From Pseudoduganella dura (GTDB taxonomy: Bacteria > Pseudomonadota > Gammaproteobacteria > Burkholderiales > Burkholderiaceae_D): a stretch of DNA of 64,000 nt. Positions 9,171 through 18,665 of this stretch are shown piece by piece; within the stretch, counting starts at the first letter, position 1, and each line of letters starts with the position of its first letter. Position numbers and translations under genes: made by a program. Location of the stretch: assembly GCF_009727155.1 (NCBI RefSeq), contig NZ_WNWM01000002.1, positions 2,666,001 through 2,730,000 on the forward strand, read 5' to 3'. The notes beneath the pieces are model-generated. The model had not been told where the DNA came from. It saw only the letters and a program-made list of their open reading frames with translations, and made no database searches.

Positions 9171-9199
9171 ACGGGCACCCGCCAATGCGAAGTGCCCGT
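9171..9199 (-). terminator. Intrinsic terminator after rpsJ
   Basis: Arms ACGGGCAC (9171-9178) and GTGCCCGT (9192-9199). Read on the minus strand the hairpin is followed by TTTTCTTT, so it ends the str operon transcript. On the plus strand the following run is poor in T, so it serves the PAAR gene less well. Confidence 0.75.
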
Positions 9200-9255
9200 T
9201 CCTTGATCCGGCGGCCGTCACGTCAGTGAAGCCGCCCGATGCGAATCTTGACAGA

Positions 9256-9573
9256 TTATTGCAGCTTGATTTCGACGTCCACGCCAGCTGGCAGGTCCAG
9301 CTTCATCAGCGCGTCGACGGTCTTGTCGGTTGGATCCACGATGTCCATCAGGCGCTGGTGGGTACGGATTTCGAACTGGTCGCGCGAGGTCTTGTTCACG
9401 TGCGGGGAACGCAGCACGTCGAAACGCTGGATACGGGTCGGCAGTGGAACCGGACCTTTGACAACGGCGCCGGTGCGCTTGGCGGTGTCAACGATTTCCA
9501 GTGCGGACTGGTCGATCAGTTTGTAGTCGAAAGCCTTCAGGCGGATGCGGATCTTTTGATTTGGGGTGGACAT
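9256..9573 (-). CDS. rpsJ: 30S ribosomal protein S10
   Basis: 105 residues ([18 protein letters not shown] to the end), the normal length. S10 sits in the 30S head and, as NusE, joins antitermination complexes. AAGGA precedes the ATG. It is the last gene of the operon here: a terminator follows about 60 bases later and the next gene is on the opposite strand. In most beta-proteobacteria rpsJ continues into rplC and the S10 operon, so this separation is notable. Confidence 0.98.
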   Translation of the reverse strand: MSTPNQKIRIRLKAFDYKLIDQSALEIVDTAKRTGAVVKGPVPLPTRIQRFDVLRSPHVNKTSRDQFEIRTHQRLMDIVDPTDKTVDALMKLDLPAGVDVEIKLQ

Positions 9574-9726
9574 GCTGATTCCTTAAAAAGAACGAACCGG
9601 GCATCGGTGGAAACCTTGCTCCGGCAATGTAGAAATATGCAACACACTACTAAACGACTGCTCTGACGTAAAAGCAGCGGGACCGGCATGATATCACGCC
9701 CTGTCCCGCTGCATCAACGCAAAAAC

Positions 9727-10917
9727 TTAGGCGATGATCTTGGCAACAACACCGGCGCCGACGGTACGGCCGCCTTCACGGATTGCGAAGCGCAGGCCTT
9801 CTTCCATAGCGATCGGGGAGATCAGCTTGACGGTGATCGACACGTTGTCGCCCGGCATGACCATCTCTTTGTCCGCTGGCAGCTCGATCGAGCCGGTCAC
9901 GTCCGTCGTACGGAAGTAGAACTGTGGGCGATAGTTGTTGAAGAACGGGGTGTGACGGCCGCCTTCGTCTTTCGACAGAACATAGATCTCGCCGGTGAAG
10001 TGGTTGTGCGGCTTGATCGAGCCTGGCTTGGCCAGAACCTGGCCACGCTGCACGTCTTCACGCTTGGTGCCGCGCAGCAGCAGGCCAACGTTGTCGCCGG
10101 CTTGACCCTGGTCCAGCAGCTTGCGGAACATTTCCACGCCGGTGCAGGTGGTCTTGACGGTGTCGATGATGCCGACGATTTCGATTTCTTCGCCGACTTT
10201 CACCACGCCGCGCTCGACACGACCGGTCACCACGGTACCGCGGCCGGAGATCGAGAACACGTCTTCCACAGGCATCAGGAAGGCGCCGTCCACAGCGCGC
10301 TCAGGCGTCGGGATGTAGGTGTCCAGAGCATCGGCCAGACGGATGATGCACTCTTCGCCCATTTCGCCAGGCTGGCCTTCCAGGGCCATACGTGCCGAAC
10401 CTTTGATGATCGGCAGGTCGTCGCCAGGGAACTCGTACTTCGACAGCAGCTCGCGCACTTCCATTTCGACCAGTTCCAGCAGTTCTGCATCGTCGACCAG
10501 GTCGCACTTGTTCAGGAACACGATGATGTAAGGAACGCCAACCTGACGCGCCAGCAGGATGTGCTCGCGGGTCTGTGGCATCGGGCCGTCGGCCGCGGAG
10601 CACACCAGGATCGCGCCGTCCATCTGCGCAGCACCGGTAATCATGTTCTTGATGTAGTCGGCGTGGCCTGGGCAGTCAACGTGCGCGTAGTGACGGGCAG
10701 CGGTTTCGTACTCGACGTGCGCGGTGTTGATCGTGATGCCGCGTGCTTTTTCTTCCGGAGCAGCGTCGATCTGGTCGTAGGCTTTGGCTTCGCCGCCGAA
10801 TTTCTTCGACAGCACCGTTGCGATCGCAGCCGTCAGCGTGGTTTTGCCGTGGTCGACGTGACCGATGGTGCCGACGTTGACGTGCGGTTTAGTCCGCTCA
10901 AACTTACCTTTTGCCAT
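9727..10917 (-). CDS. tuf: Elongation factor Tu
   Basis: 396 residues, full length. It delivers aminoacyl-tRNA to the ribosome. GTP-binding motifs are visible: GHVDHGKTT (P-loop, near residue 19), DCPGHADY and NKCDLV. Located between fusA and rpsJ, the usual tufA position. Many beta-proteobacteria carry a second tuf elsewhere, which cannot be judged from this window. Confidence 0.99.
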   Translation of the reverse strand: MAKGKFERTKPHVNVGTIGHVDHGKTTLTAAIATVLSKKFGGEAKAYDQIDAAPEEKARGITINTAHVEYETAARHYAHVDCPGHADYIKNMITGAAQMDGAILVCSAADGPMPQTREHILLARQVGVPYIIVFLNKCDLVDDAELLELVEMEVRELLSKYEFPGDDLPIIKGSARMALEGQPGEMGEECIIRLADALDTYIPTPERAVDGAFLMPVEDVFSISGRGTVVTGRVERGVVKVGEEIEIVGIIDTVKTTCTGVEMFRKLLDQGQAGDNVGLLLRGTKREDVQRGQVLAKPGSIKPHNHFTGEIYVLSKDEGGRHTPFFNNYRPQFYFRTTDVTGSIELPADKEMVMPGDNVSITVKLISPIAMEEGLRFAIREGGRTVGAGVVAKIIA

Positions 10918-10993
10918 TTTATTTCTTCCTTAGAACTTTGATTTAAGGTTGTCCGGCCGGGATTTTGTCCCGGCCGATAAACGCTATTCTGAA

Positions 10994-13099
10994 TTACTTC
11001 GCTTTTGCGGTCACGATTGCGTCGATAACGTGCTTCGGCGCTTCGGAGTAGTGCTTGAATTCCATCGTGTACGTTGCACGGCCTTGCGTTGCGGAACGCA
11101 GCGAGGTCGAGTAACCGAACATTTCGGACAGTGGCACTTCGGCCTTGATGATCTTGCCGCCGCCGCCCGGGATTTCGTCCATGCCCTGCACCATGCCGCG
11201 GCGGGACGACAGGTCGCCCATCACGTTACCGGCGTAGTCTTCCGGCGTTTCCACTTCCACGGCCATCATCGGCTCCAGGATGACCGGCGATGCCTTGCGG
11301 CAGCCGTCCTTGAATGCCATCGAACCGGCCATGCGGAACGCGTTTTCGTTCGAGTCCACGTCGTGGTACGAACCGAAGGTCACGGTGACTTTCACGTCGA
11401 CGACCGGGTAGCCGGCCAGCACGCCGCTGTTCAGCGTTTCGCGCACGCCTTTTTCCACCGCAGGGATGTATTCGCGAGGAATCACACCGCCCTTGATGGC
11501 GTCGACGAACTCGAAGCCCTTGCCCGGTTCCTGCGGCTCGATCGTCAGCACGGCGTGGCCGTACTGGCCGCGACCACCGGACTGCTTGACGAACTTGCCT
11601 TCGACGTCGGTCACGGCCTTGCGGATCGTTTCGCGGTAAGCAACCTGCGGCTTGCCGACGGTGGCTTCCACGCCGAATTCGCGCTTCATGCGGTCGACGA
11701 TAATTTCCAGGTGCAGCTCGCCCATGCCGCCGATGATGGTCTGGCCGGATTCTTCGTCGGTCTTCACGCGGAACGACGGATCTTCCTGTGCCAGGCGGTT
11801 CAGCGCCAGGCCCATTTTTTCCTGGTCGGACTTGGTCTTCGGCTCGACGGCCTGCTGGATCACCGGCTCAGGGAAGACCATGCGTTCCAGGATGATCACT
11901 GCCGACGGATCGCACAGCGTTTCGCCGGTGGTCACGTCTTTCAGGCCCACGGCTGCGGCGATGTCACCGGCGCGCACTTCCTTGATCTCTTCACGCTGGT
12001 TGGCGTGCATCTGCAGGATGCGGCCCAGGCGTTCCTTGCGGTTCTTCACCGAGTTCAGCACGGTGTCGCCGGAATTCACGGCACCGGAGTACACGCGGAA
12101 GAACGCCAGCTGGCCCACGAACGGATCGGTCATGATCTTGAATGCCAGCGCCGAGAATTTCTCGTCGTCGGCAGCCTTGCGGGTGACCGGCGCTTCGTCG
12201 TCGTCGGTGCCCTTGACCGGCGGGATGTCCAGCGGCGAAGGCAGGTATTCGATGACGGCGTCGAGCATGGCCTGCACGCCCTTGTTCTTGAACGCGGTGC
12301 CGCACAGCATCGGCACGATTTCCGAAGCGATGGTACGGTCACGCAGTGCCTGCTTGATCTCGGCTTCGGTCAGGTCGCCTTCTTCCAGGTACTTGTTCAT
12401 CAGTTCTTCGGACGATTCGGCAGCCGCTTCGACCATCTTCTCGCGCCACTCGGCAGCGGAATCGGCCAGCTCGGCAGGGATATCCTTGTAGTCGAACTTC
12501 ATGCCCTGGGACGCGTCGTCCCAGATGATGGCTTTCATCTTGACCAGGTCGATCACGCCGGTGAAGTTTTCTTCGGCGCCGATCGGGATCTGGATCAGGA
12601 CCGGGTTCGCCTTCAGGCGAGCGCGCATCTGCTCGTAGACCTTGAAGAAGTTGGCACCGGTACGGTCCATCTTGTTGACGAAGGCCAGGCGTGGCACTTT
12701 GTACTTGTTAGCCTGACGCCACACGGTTTCCGACTGCGGCTGCACGCCACCCACTGCGCAATACACCATGCAGGCGCCATCGAGCACGCGCATCGAACGT
12801 TCCACTTCGATCGTGAAGTCGACGTGGCCCGGGGTATCGATGATGTTGATGTGGTGCTCAGGGAAGTTGTTCGCCATGCCCTTCCAGAAGCAGGTCGTCG
12901 CGGCCGACGTGATCGTGATGCCGCGCTCTTGTTCCTGCTCCATCCAGTCCATGGTGGCTGCGCCGTCGTGGACTTCACCAATCTTGTGGTTCACGCCGGT
13001 GTAGAACAGCACGCGTTCGGTGGTGGTGGTCTTACCAGCGTCGATGTGAGCGGAAATACCGATGTTGCGGTAGCGCTCGATGGGGGTCTTGCGGGCCAT
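10994..13099 (-). CDS. fusA: Elongation factor G
   Basis: 701 residues. This GTPase drives ribosomal translocation and, with RRF, recycling. It starts [20 protein letters not shown], with [14 protein letters not shown] as P-loop, DTPGHVDFT as G3 and NKMDRTGA as G4. Domains IV and V are intact to the C-terminus (HYSEAPKHV). It follows rpsG by about 100 bases and precedes tuf by 76 bases, the standard str order. Confidence 0.99.
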   Translation of the reverse strand: MARKTPIERYRNIGISAHIDAGKTTTTERVLFYTGVNHKIGEVHDGAATMDWMEQEQERGITITSAATTCFWKGMANNFPEHHINIIDTPGHVDFTIEVERSMRVLDGACMVYCAVGGVQPQSETVWRQANKYKVPRLAFVNKMDRTGANFFKVYEQMRARLKANPVLIQIPIGAEENFTGVIDLVKMKAIIWDDASQGMKFDYKDIPAELADSAAEWREKMVEAAAESSEELMNKYLEEGDLTEAEIKQALRDRTIASEIVPMLCGTAFKNKGVQAMLDAVIEYLPSPLDIPPVKGTDDDEAPVTRKAADDEKFSALAFKIMTDPFVGQLAFFRVYSGAVNSGDTVLNSVKNRKERLGRILQMHANQREEIKEVRAGDIAAAVGLKDVTTGETLCDPSAVIILERMVFPEPVIQQAVEPKTKSDQEKMGLALNRLAQEDPSFRVKTDEESGQTIIGGMGELHLEIIVDRMKREFGVEATVGKPQVAYRETIRKAVTDVEGKFVKQSGGRGQYGHAVLTIEPQEPGKGFEFVDAIKGGVIPREYIPAVEKGVRETLNSGVLAGYPVVDVKVTVTFGSYHDVDSNENAFRMAGSMAFKDGCRKASPVILEPMMAVEVETPEDYAGNVMGDLSSRRGMVQGMDEIPGGGGKIIKAEVPLSEMFGYSTSLRSATQGRATYTMEFKHYSEAPKHVIDAIVTAKAK

Positions 13100-13198
13100 A
13101 ATGAGATCCTAAATCTTTGAATGGACAAAACCGAGCAACACTTTTGAATCAAAAATGCGCCCGGCTTGAACAAATGGCCGGACATGCCGGCCGGAATT

Positions 13199-13669
13199 TT
13201 AGAAGCGGAAGTGCGAGAACGCTTTGTTCGCTTCAGCCATACGGTGCACCTCGTCACGACGCTTCATCGCGCCGCCGCGGCCTTCCGCAGCTTCCAGCAG
13301 CTCGCCACCGAGGCGTTGCGGCATGGATTTTTCGCTGCGCTTGTTCGCAGCTTCACGCAGCCAGCGCATCGACAGGGCCAGGCGGCGCACTGGGCGCACT
13401 TCAACCGGCACCTGGTAGTTGGCGCCGCCGACACGGCGGGACTTCACTTCAACCATTGGCTTGGCGTTGTTGATTGCTGCGGTGAACACTTCCAGTGGAT
13501 CCTTGCCGGATTTTTGCTGGATATGGTCGAACGCACCGTAGATGATGTTTTCTGCGACCGACTTTTTGCCGGACAGCATCAACACGTTAACGAACTTGGC
13601 GACTTCGGTGTTGCCGAATTTTGGATCCGGCAGAATTTCGCGCTTGGGTACTTCACGACGACGTGGCAT
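13199..13669 (-). CDS. rpsG: 30S ribosomal protein S7
   Basis: 156 residues ([20 protein letters not shown] to the end), the normal length. S7 nucleates the 30S head and in enterobacteria represses its own operon by binding the rpsL-rpsG intercistronic mRNA. A purine-rich AAGGAAAAG lies before the ATG. A potentially structured spacer precedes it (see 13690-13766). Confidence 0.99.
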   Translation of the reverse strand: MPRRREVPKREILPDPKFGNTEVAKFVNVLMLSGKKSVAENIIYGAFDHIQQKSGKDPLEVFTAAINNAKPMVEVKSRRVGGANYQVPVEVRPVRRLALSMRWLREAANKRSEKSMPQRLGGELLEAAEGRGGAMKRRDEVHRMAEANKAFSHFRF

Positions 13670-13689
13670 GTCTTTTCCTTCATGTCTTC

Positions 13690-13766
13690 AGTTGAGTGCC
13701 TCTTGATCGACACTCGCGTGGGCCTTCATGGCCTCACACTTACTCGGCCTCGCGGCCGCCTCAACT
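13690..13766 (-). promoter_or_regulatory. Structured rpsL-rpsG spacer, possible S7 site
   Basis: Arms AGTTGAG and CTCAACT (13690-13696 and 13760-13766) could close a long stem. Inside are GC-rich short inverted repeats around GGCCTCGCGGCC and GGCCTTCATGGCC. The position matches that of the S7 translational repressor site in E. coli. The assignment is by position and shape only. Confidence 0.35.
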
Positions 13767-13785
13767 CATTTAAACTGCAAGAGTA

Positions 13786-14166
13786 TTACTTCTTGGCCTT
13801 AGCGCGCTTCGCACCGTACTTCGAGCGAGCTTGCTTACGGTCCTTGACGCCCTGGGTATCCAGCGAGCCGCGAACCATGTGGTAACGCACACCCGGCAAG
13901 TCTTTGACACGACCGCCGCGCAGCAGCACGACACTGTGCTCCTGCAGGTTGTGGCCTTCACCGCCGATGTACGAAATGACTTCGAAACCGTTGGTCAGGC
14001 GTACCTTGGCAACTTTACGCAGTGCCGAGTTAGGCTTCTTAGGAGTGGTGGTGTACACGCGGGTGCACACGCCACGCTTTTGCGGGCAGTTTTCAAGTGC
14101 CGGCGATTTGCTTTTCACGACCAGTGCGGTACGTGGGCTGCGAATCAATTGATTGATGGTTGGCAT
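13786..14166 (-). CDS. rpsL: 30S ribosomal protein S12
   Basis: 126 residues from [12 protein letters not shown]. An upstream in-frame ATG at 14217 is not the start, because the S12 sequence begins at 14166. S12 sits at the decoding centre. Lys43 ([13 protein letters not shown]) and Lys88 ([13 protein letters not shown]) are wild type, so no streptomycin-resistance substitution is seen at these classical sites. First gene of the operon rpsL-rpsG-fusA-tuf-rpsJ, with its own promoter about 190 bases upstream. Confidence 0.99.
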   Translation of the reverse strand: MPTINQLIRSPRTALVVKSKSPALENCPQKRGVCTRVYTTTPKKPNSALRKVAKVRLTNGFEVISYIGGEGHNLQEHSVVLLRGGRVKDLPGVRYHMVRGSLDTQGVKDRKQARSKYGAKRAKAKK

Positions 14167-14360
14167 CGTTCTAAATCCAACAAAATTACAGCAATGACAT
14201 TCCCGGCTGTCGCGCATGCTTGCAAGCGCTCCCGGGGGCTAAAACCAGTTTCTCGGCCGGCGCCAACAGCCCTGCAAAGTTTCCGTGCGACTGATTTGCA
14301 AATGACGCAAATCGCCGGAACGAGGCGTATACGAGGCGCAGACTAAAATGAGAACTCACG

Positions 14361-14389
14361 AGTATAGACTGGGCTCAAGGCCCAGTCAA
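14361..14389 (-). promoter_or_regulatory. Sigma-70 promoter of the str operon with palindromic spacer
   Basis: On the minus strand, TTGACT (14389-14384), a 17-base spacer and TATACT (14366-14361), close to consensus. The spacer with adjoining bases is a perfect inverted repeat, GACTGGGC-TCAAG-GCCCAGTC (14367-14387, plus strand). Transcription would start near 14354 and give a leader of about 190 bases before rpsL. The rest of the 311-base gap 14167-14477 shows no gene and no clear promoter for the rightward gene. Confidence 0.75.
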
Positions 14390-14477
14390 CCAGTTTACAA
14401 ATCAGTCATGCAAGCAATGCCCTGCCCGCCCGGGCCAAAAGCGCCGATAATAGCGCCCGTCCCGTCATCCGCCCACC

Positions 14478-16316
14478 ATGTTCCCGCTGCCGCCGCTGCC
14501 TTCCCCGCCCGCCCTGCCCCGCCCTGCCCACCTGTTCATCCTGCTCAGCTACCTGGCGCTGTCGCTGGTACCGTGGATCCGCGTGCTGCTCGGCAACCCG
14601 CTCGAACACGGCTGGCACATCCTCGGCATCGAGATCGCCGCCTGGACCGCCGTCTGGGCCGTGTTCAAGCGCCCCGCCTATTTCCACTGGCTGCTGATCC
14701 CGGCATTCATGGCGCTGCCGACGGAAATCTACCTGCTGGTGTTTTACGGGCAGGGCATTTCCACGCACCACCTCGGCATCCTGGCCGAAACGAGCCCGAT
14801 GGAAGCGCTCGAGTTCCTCGGCCAGAAAGTCTGGACGATGGTGGCCGTGATGGCACTGGTCGCCGCCTGGTGGGTCATGACATTCCGCGCCGCGCGGCTG
14901 ACCCGCGGGCTGGACTGGCAGGGCCCGTCGCGCCCGCTGGCGCTGGCCCTGCTCGGCGTGTTCGCGCTGCTGGCGGCCTATGCGTGGGAATTCGGCGCCG
15001 GCCAGCCGCCGGCCGCCTCCGCATCGGCGTCGGCCGCATCGGCGGGCGCCTCCGCCGGCGGCAGCCGCGGCGCGCATGTCACCGGCTGGAAGCTGGCGCC
15101 GCTGCCGGGATGGGCCCGCCCGCCGCTGCCGTTCGCTGTCTTCATCGATTCCTGGCCGTTCGGCCTCGCCGCGCGCGGCATCGATTTCTACCGCGAACGG
15201 CGCTACCTCGCCGAGCTGAACGAAACCAGCCGGCATTTCCGCTTCGGCGCCGACCAGCCCGGGGCGGACGACGTGCCGGAAACGATCGTGCTGGTGATCG
15301 GCGAATCGGCGCGCCAGGATCGCTGGCGGCTGTTCGGCTACAGCCGCGACACCAACCCGCTGCTGGGGCAGGAAGCGAACCTGGTGCCGTTGCCGGACGT
15401 GATCACGGCGGTCTCGGCCACCCGGTTGTCGGTCCCCGTCATCATCTCCAGGAAGCCGGCACGCCAGAGCCTGAAGGACGGGTTCAGCGAAAAGTCGTTC
15501 ATCACAGCCTACAAGGAAGCGGGCTTTCGCACGTGGTGGCTGTCGAACCAGATTTCGTTCGGCAAGTTCGACACCCCCGTTTCGGTGTTCGCGCGCGAGG
15601 CGGACGTGGTGCAGTTCACCAACCTGGGCGGCTTTTCGGCCAAGTCCAACCTCGACGAGGTGCTGTTCGAGCCGCTGCGCCTGGCCATGGCCGATCCCTC
15701 GCCCAAGAAGCTGATCGTGCTGCACACGCTGGGCAGCCACTGGAACTACAGCCAGCGCCATCCGCAGTCGTTCGACCGCTGGCGGCCGTCGCTGTTCGGC
15801 ATCGACAAGCCGGTCTACACTGATCTCGCCATCAAGGAGCAGCTCAATAACAGCTACGACAACGCCATCCTGTATACAGACTGGTTCCTCGCCCAGGTGA
15901 TCGATCGGCTGAAGTCCACCCGGCACCCCACCGCGATGCTGTACGTGGCCGACCACGGCCAGACACTGTACGACGGCAGTTGCCGCCTGGCCTTCCACGG
16001 CCACAACACCCAGCATGAATTCCGCGTGCCGGCATTCATGTGGTACTCGGACGGCTACGGCGACCGCTACCCCGGCAAGGTGCGCGAACTGCGCCGGCAC
16101 CGCAAGGCGAAGCTGGCCACCGAAAACATGTTCCACACGCTGCTGGACATGGCCGACATCCGCTACCCCGGCGAGCGGCTCGAATGGAGCTTCGTCTCCC
16201 CCGCCTTCCAGCGCCACACGCGCTGGGTCGACAGCTACGGCTGGACCGACTACGACAACGCCACGTTCCGGGGCGACTGCCGCGAAGTGATCGCGAAAAA
16301 GCCGAAACAGCGCTGA
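14478..16316 (+). CDS. Phosphoethanolamine transferase (EptA/CptA-like, sulfatase fold)
   Basis: 612 residues. Proteins of this family move phosphoethanolamine from phosphatidylethanolamine onto lipid A or core sugars on the periplasmic face, often lowering polymyxin susceptibility. About four to five membrane helices occupy residues 15-170, followed by an Ala/Ser-rich linker and a periplasmic catalytic domain. Motifs: VLVIGESAR with Ser277 at the nucleophile position (Thr in EptA; Ser also occurs in CptA-like members), GYSRDTNP, and metal-binding ADHG (Asp492, His493) with HGHN further on. No good ribosome binding site is seen before the ATG. It is transcribed alone, divergent from rpsL. Exact lipid target unknown. 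Confidence 0.85.
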   Translation: MFPLPPLPSPPALPRPAHLFILLSYLALSLVPWIRVLLGNPLEHGWHILGIEIAAWTAVWAVFKRPAYFHWLLIPAFMALPTEIYLLVFYGQGISTHHLGILAETSPMEALEFLGQKVWTMVAVMALVAAWWVMTFRAARLTRGLDWQGPSRPLALALLGVFALLAAYAWEFGAGQPPAASASASAASAGASAGGSRGAHVTGWKLAPLPGWARPPLPFAVFIDSWPFGLAARGIDFYRERRYLAELNETSRHFRFGADQPGADDVPETIVLVIGESARQDRWRLFGYSRDTNPLLGQEANLVPLPDVITAVSATRLSVPVIISRKPARQSLKDGFSEKSFITAYKEAGFRTWWLSNQISFGKFDTPVSVFAREADVVQFTNLGGFSAKSNLDEVLFEPLRLAMADPSPKKLIVLHTLGSHWNYSQRHPQSFDRWRPSLFGIDKPVYTDLAIKEQLNNSYDNAILYTDWFLAQVIDRLKSTRHPTAMLYVADHGQTLYDGSCRLAFHGHNTQHEFRVPAFMWYSDGYGDRYPGKVRELRRHRKAKLATENMFHTLLDMADIRYPGERLEWSFVSPAFQRHTRWVDSYGWTDYDNATFRGDCREVIAKKPKQR

Positions 16317-16398
16317 GTACCGGAATCCTGGTGCGAGGCAGCCGGACCGTGGCCCGTTGCCATCCTTGATCCAGCACAGGAAATGACCTGGCGCAGGG

Positions 16399-16427
16399 AA
16401 TGTCCTGGGGCCAGGCCCCGGGACATT
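16399..16427 (+). promoter_or_regulatory. 29-bp palindrome upstream of exporter operon (candidate NtrC-type enhancer)
   Basis: AATGTCC (16399-16405) and GGACATT (16421-16427) are perfect outer arms around TGGGGCC-A-GGCCCCG. A related half-site, AATGACCTGG, lies just upstream at 16382-16391, so three similar half-sites occur in about 45 bases. The centre is about 175 bases before the predicted start of transcription, a normal enhancer distance for a sigma-54 activator. Confidence 0.6.
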
Positions 16428-16563
16428 ACTTGATCCGGCGCAGATCCGGTCCGCGATGCGTGGCACCGGAGGTCGGACGCCGCGGACGCGCCGGACGCCG
16501 CCGGACACCCTCGGACAGCGGACACGCCAGCATGAAATCCTGCCGAAACAACCACTTAGGCGA

Positions 16564-16579
16564 TGGCATGGTTCCTGCA
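16564..16579 (+). promoter_or_regulatory. Sigma-54 promoter of the exporter operon
   Basis: TGGCATGGTTCCTGCA: GG at 16565-16566 and GC at 16577-16578 are 12 bases apart, as required for the -24/-12 elements, and most flanking consensus bases agree. Transcription would start near 16590, 24 bases before the ATG at 16614. The rest of the gap 16317-16613 contains no gene, only the palindromic element. Confidence 0.65.
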
Positions 16580-16613
16580 ATGGGATACCCATCATCCACC
16601 CGCAGGCCCGACC

Positions 16614-17897
16614 ATGATTCGCGACACCTCCCACCAGGACACCGTCATCGCCCCGCCCGTGGCCCGGCTTCGCCAGCGCCGCGCCGTCCAGGTCGCCGCC
16701 GTCCTGGCCGCGGTGGCGGTCCTCGGCACGGCGACATACGCGGCGGTTGGCAGCTGGACCGGCAGCGAGCACTCCGTCAGCGCGGCGCGGCTGCGCATCG
16801 CCGGCGTCACGCGCGGCACGCTGGTCCGCGACGCCGCCGTCAACGGCCGCATCGTGGCGGCCGTCAGCCCCACGCTGTATTCGACCGCGCCCTCCTCCAC
16901 CGTGACCCTGAAGGTGCGGGCGGGCGATACCGTGCAACAGGGCGATGTGCTGGCCGTGCTGGAATCGCCCGACCTGACCGACGAGCTGAAGAAAGAACAA
17001 TCGAGTTACCAGGAACTGGCCGCCGAGGTGGCGCGCCAGCAGATCCTGGCACGCAAACAGAAACTGCTGGCGCAGCGCGATGCCGATACGGCGGAGATCG
17101 ACCGCCTGTCCGCCCAGCGCACGCTGGAGCGCTACGACAGCGTGGCCAACGAAGGCGTGGTGGCCAGGATCGATTACCAGAAAGCCAAGGATGCGCTGCG
17201 CGCCGCCGAGATCCGCGCACGGCACGCCACCCAGGCTTCCACGCTGGAGAAGGACGACGTCGACCTGGCGCTGCGCACCAAGTCCGCGCAGCTGGAACGC
17301 CAGAAGCTGGTGCTGGCCAACGCGCAGCGCCGCGTCGACGAGCTGGTCGTGCGCGCGCCCGTGAACGGCTTCATCGGCACGCTGAGCGTGGCCAACCGCA
17401 GCGTGGTGCAGGCGAACACGCCGCTGATGACGCTGGTGGACCTGTCCGCCCTCGAAGTGGAGCTCGAAGTGCCGGAAACCTATGTCAACGACCTGGGCCT
17501 GGGCATGCGCGCCGAGATCACCGTCAATGGCGCCACCACGAGCGGCAAGCTGTCGGCCCTGTCGCCGGAAGTGGTGAAGAACCAGGTGCTGGCGCGCGTG
17601 CGCTTCGAGGGCCGGCAGCCGGACGGCCTGCGCCAGAGCCAGCGCGTGCAGGCGCGGCTGCTGATCGACGAGAAGCCCGGCGTGCTGCTGCTGCCGCGCG
17701 GCCCGTTCGTGGAATCGGAAGGCGGCCGTCATGCCTACCTGGTGCGGGACGGCGTGGCCGTGCGCACGCCGATCCGCATGGGCGCCACCAGCATCAATGC
17801 CGTGGAAATCCTCGCCGGCCTGAAACAGGGCGACCAGGTCGTGATCGCGGGCACCGAAACGTTCGAGAACGCCAGGCGCGTCGCCATCAACCGGTAA
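16614..17897 (+). CDS. MacA/HlyD-type periplasmic adaptor of an ABC exporter
   Basis: 427 residues. It would bridge an inner-membrane ABC exporter to an outer-membrane channel. One N-terminal membrane helix (about residues 20-45) is followed by a lipoyl-like half (VKVRAGDTVQQGDVLAVLESP), a long alpha-hairpin (about residues 120-240), the second lipoyl half (VRAPVNGFIGTLSV), then beta-barrel and membrane-proximal parts. The ATG at 16614 is preferred over one at 16563, because the predicted sigma-54 transcript begins downstream of the latter. First gene of a six-gene run (adaptor, ATPase, permease, permease, regulator, kinase). Substrate unknown. Confidence 0.85.
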   Translation: MIRDTSHQDTVIAPPVARLRQRRAVQVAAVLAAVAVLGTATYAAVGSWTGSEHSVSAARLRIAGVTRGTLVRDAAVNGRIVAAVSPTLYSTAPSSTVTLKVRAGDTVQQGDVLAVLESPDLTDELKKEQSSYQELAAEVARQQILARKQKLLAQRDADTAEIDRLSAQRTLERYDSVANEGVVARIDYQKAKDALRAAEIRARHATQASTLEKDDVDLALRTKSAQLERQKLVLANAQRRVDELVVRAPVNGFIGTLSVANRSVVQANTPLMTLVDLSALEVELEVPETYVNDLGLGMRAEITVNGATTSGKLSALSPEVVKNQVLARVRFEGRQPDGLRQSQRVQARLLIDEKPGVLLLPRGPFVESEGGRHAYLVRDGVAVRTPIRMGATSINAVEILAGLKQGDQVVIAGTETFENARRVAINR

Positions 17898-17963
17898 CCC
17901 GTAATCAGTACTCAGAAATCAGAAACCAGGCAACCACCACATCCCATTACCGAAAGGGCCGCC

Positions 17964-18656
17964 ATGCTGCGCATGCAAAACCTGAGCAAAGTCTACCGCA
18001 CCCACATGATCGAAACCCACGCGCTGCGCGGCTTCGAGATCCATGTGAAACAGGGCGAGTTCGTCACCGTCACCGGCCCTTCCGGCTCGGGCAAGACGAG
18101 CTTCCTGAACATCGCCGGCCTGCTGGAGGAATTCACCGCCGGCGAATACATCCTCGATGGCGTCAACGTGCGCGGCATGGACGACAACGCGCGGTCCCGG
18201 CTGCGCAACGAGAAACTCGGCTTCATCTTCCAGGGCTTCAACCTGATCCCGGACCTGTCGCTGTTCGATAACGTCGACGTGCCGCTGCGCTACCGCGGCT
18301 TCAACGCGGCCGAGCGCCGCGAGCGCATCGAGGATGCGCTCGCCAAGGTGGGCCTGGCGTCGCGCATGAAGCACTATCCGGCCGAGCTTTCCGGCGGCCA
18401 GCAGCAGCGCGTGGCGATCGCGCGCGCGCTGGCCGGCACGCCGAAGCTGTTGCTGGCCGATGAGCCGACCGGCAACCTCGATACGCAGATGGCGCGCGGT
18501 GTGATGGAACTGCTGGAAGAGATCAATGCCCAGGGCACCACGATCCTGATGGTCACGCACGATCCCGAACTGGCCACGCGCTCGCAGCGCAACGTGCACA
18601 TCATCGATGGCCAGGTGTCGGACCTGGTGCGCAAGTCGCCCACGCTGGCGGCATAA
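17964..18656 (+). CDS. MacB/LolD-type ABC transporter ATP-binding protein
   Basis: 230 residues. Walker A GPSGSGKTS (about residue 39), Q-loop FQGFN, signature LSGGQQQR, Walker B LLLADEPTGNLD and H-loop VTHDPE are all present. The family powers mechanotransmission exporters with FtsX-like permeases. AAGGG precedes the ATG. It lies 66 bases after the adaptor and 9 bases before the first permease. Confidence 0.93.
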   Translation: MLRMQNLSKVYRTHMIETHALRGFEIHVKQGEFVTVTGPSGSGKTSFLNIAGLLEEFTAGEYILDGVNVRGMDDNARSRLRNEKLGFIFQGFNLIPDLSLFDNVDVPLRYRGFNAAERRERIEDALAKVGLASRMKHYPAELSGGQQQRVAIARALAGTPKLLLADEPTGNLDTQMARGVMELLEEINAQGTTILMVTHDPELATRSQRNVHIIDGQVSDLVRKSPTLAA

Positions 18657-18665
18657 GGGGCCGCC

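Noticed and set aside
14406-17732. Minus-strand open frame of 1108 codons across the transferase and adaptor genes
   Set aside because: It runs opposite two well-supported genes and its intergenic space, with the same low-information composition.
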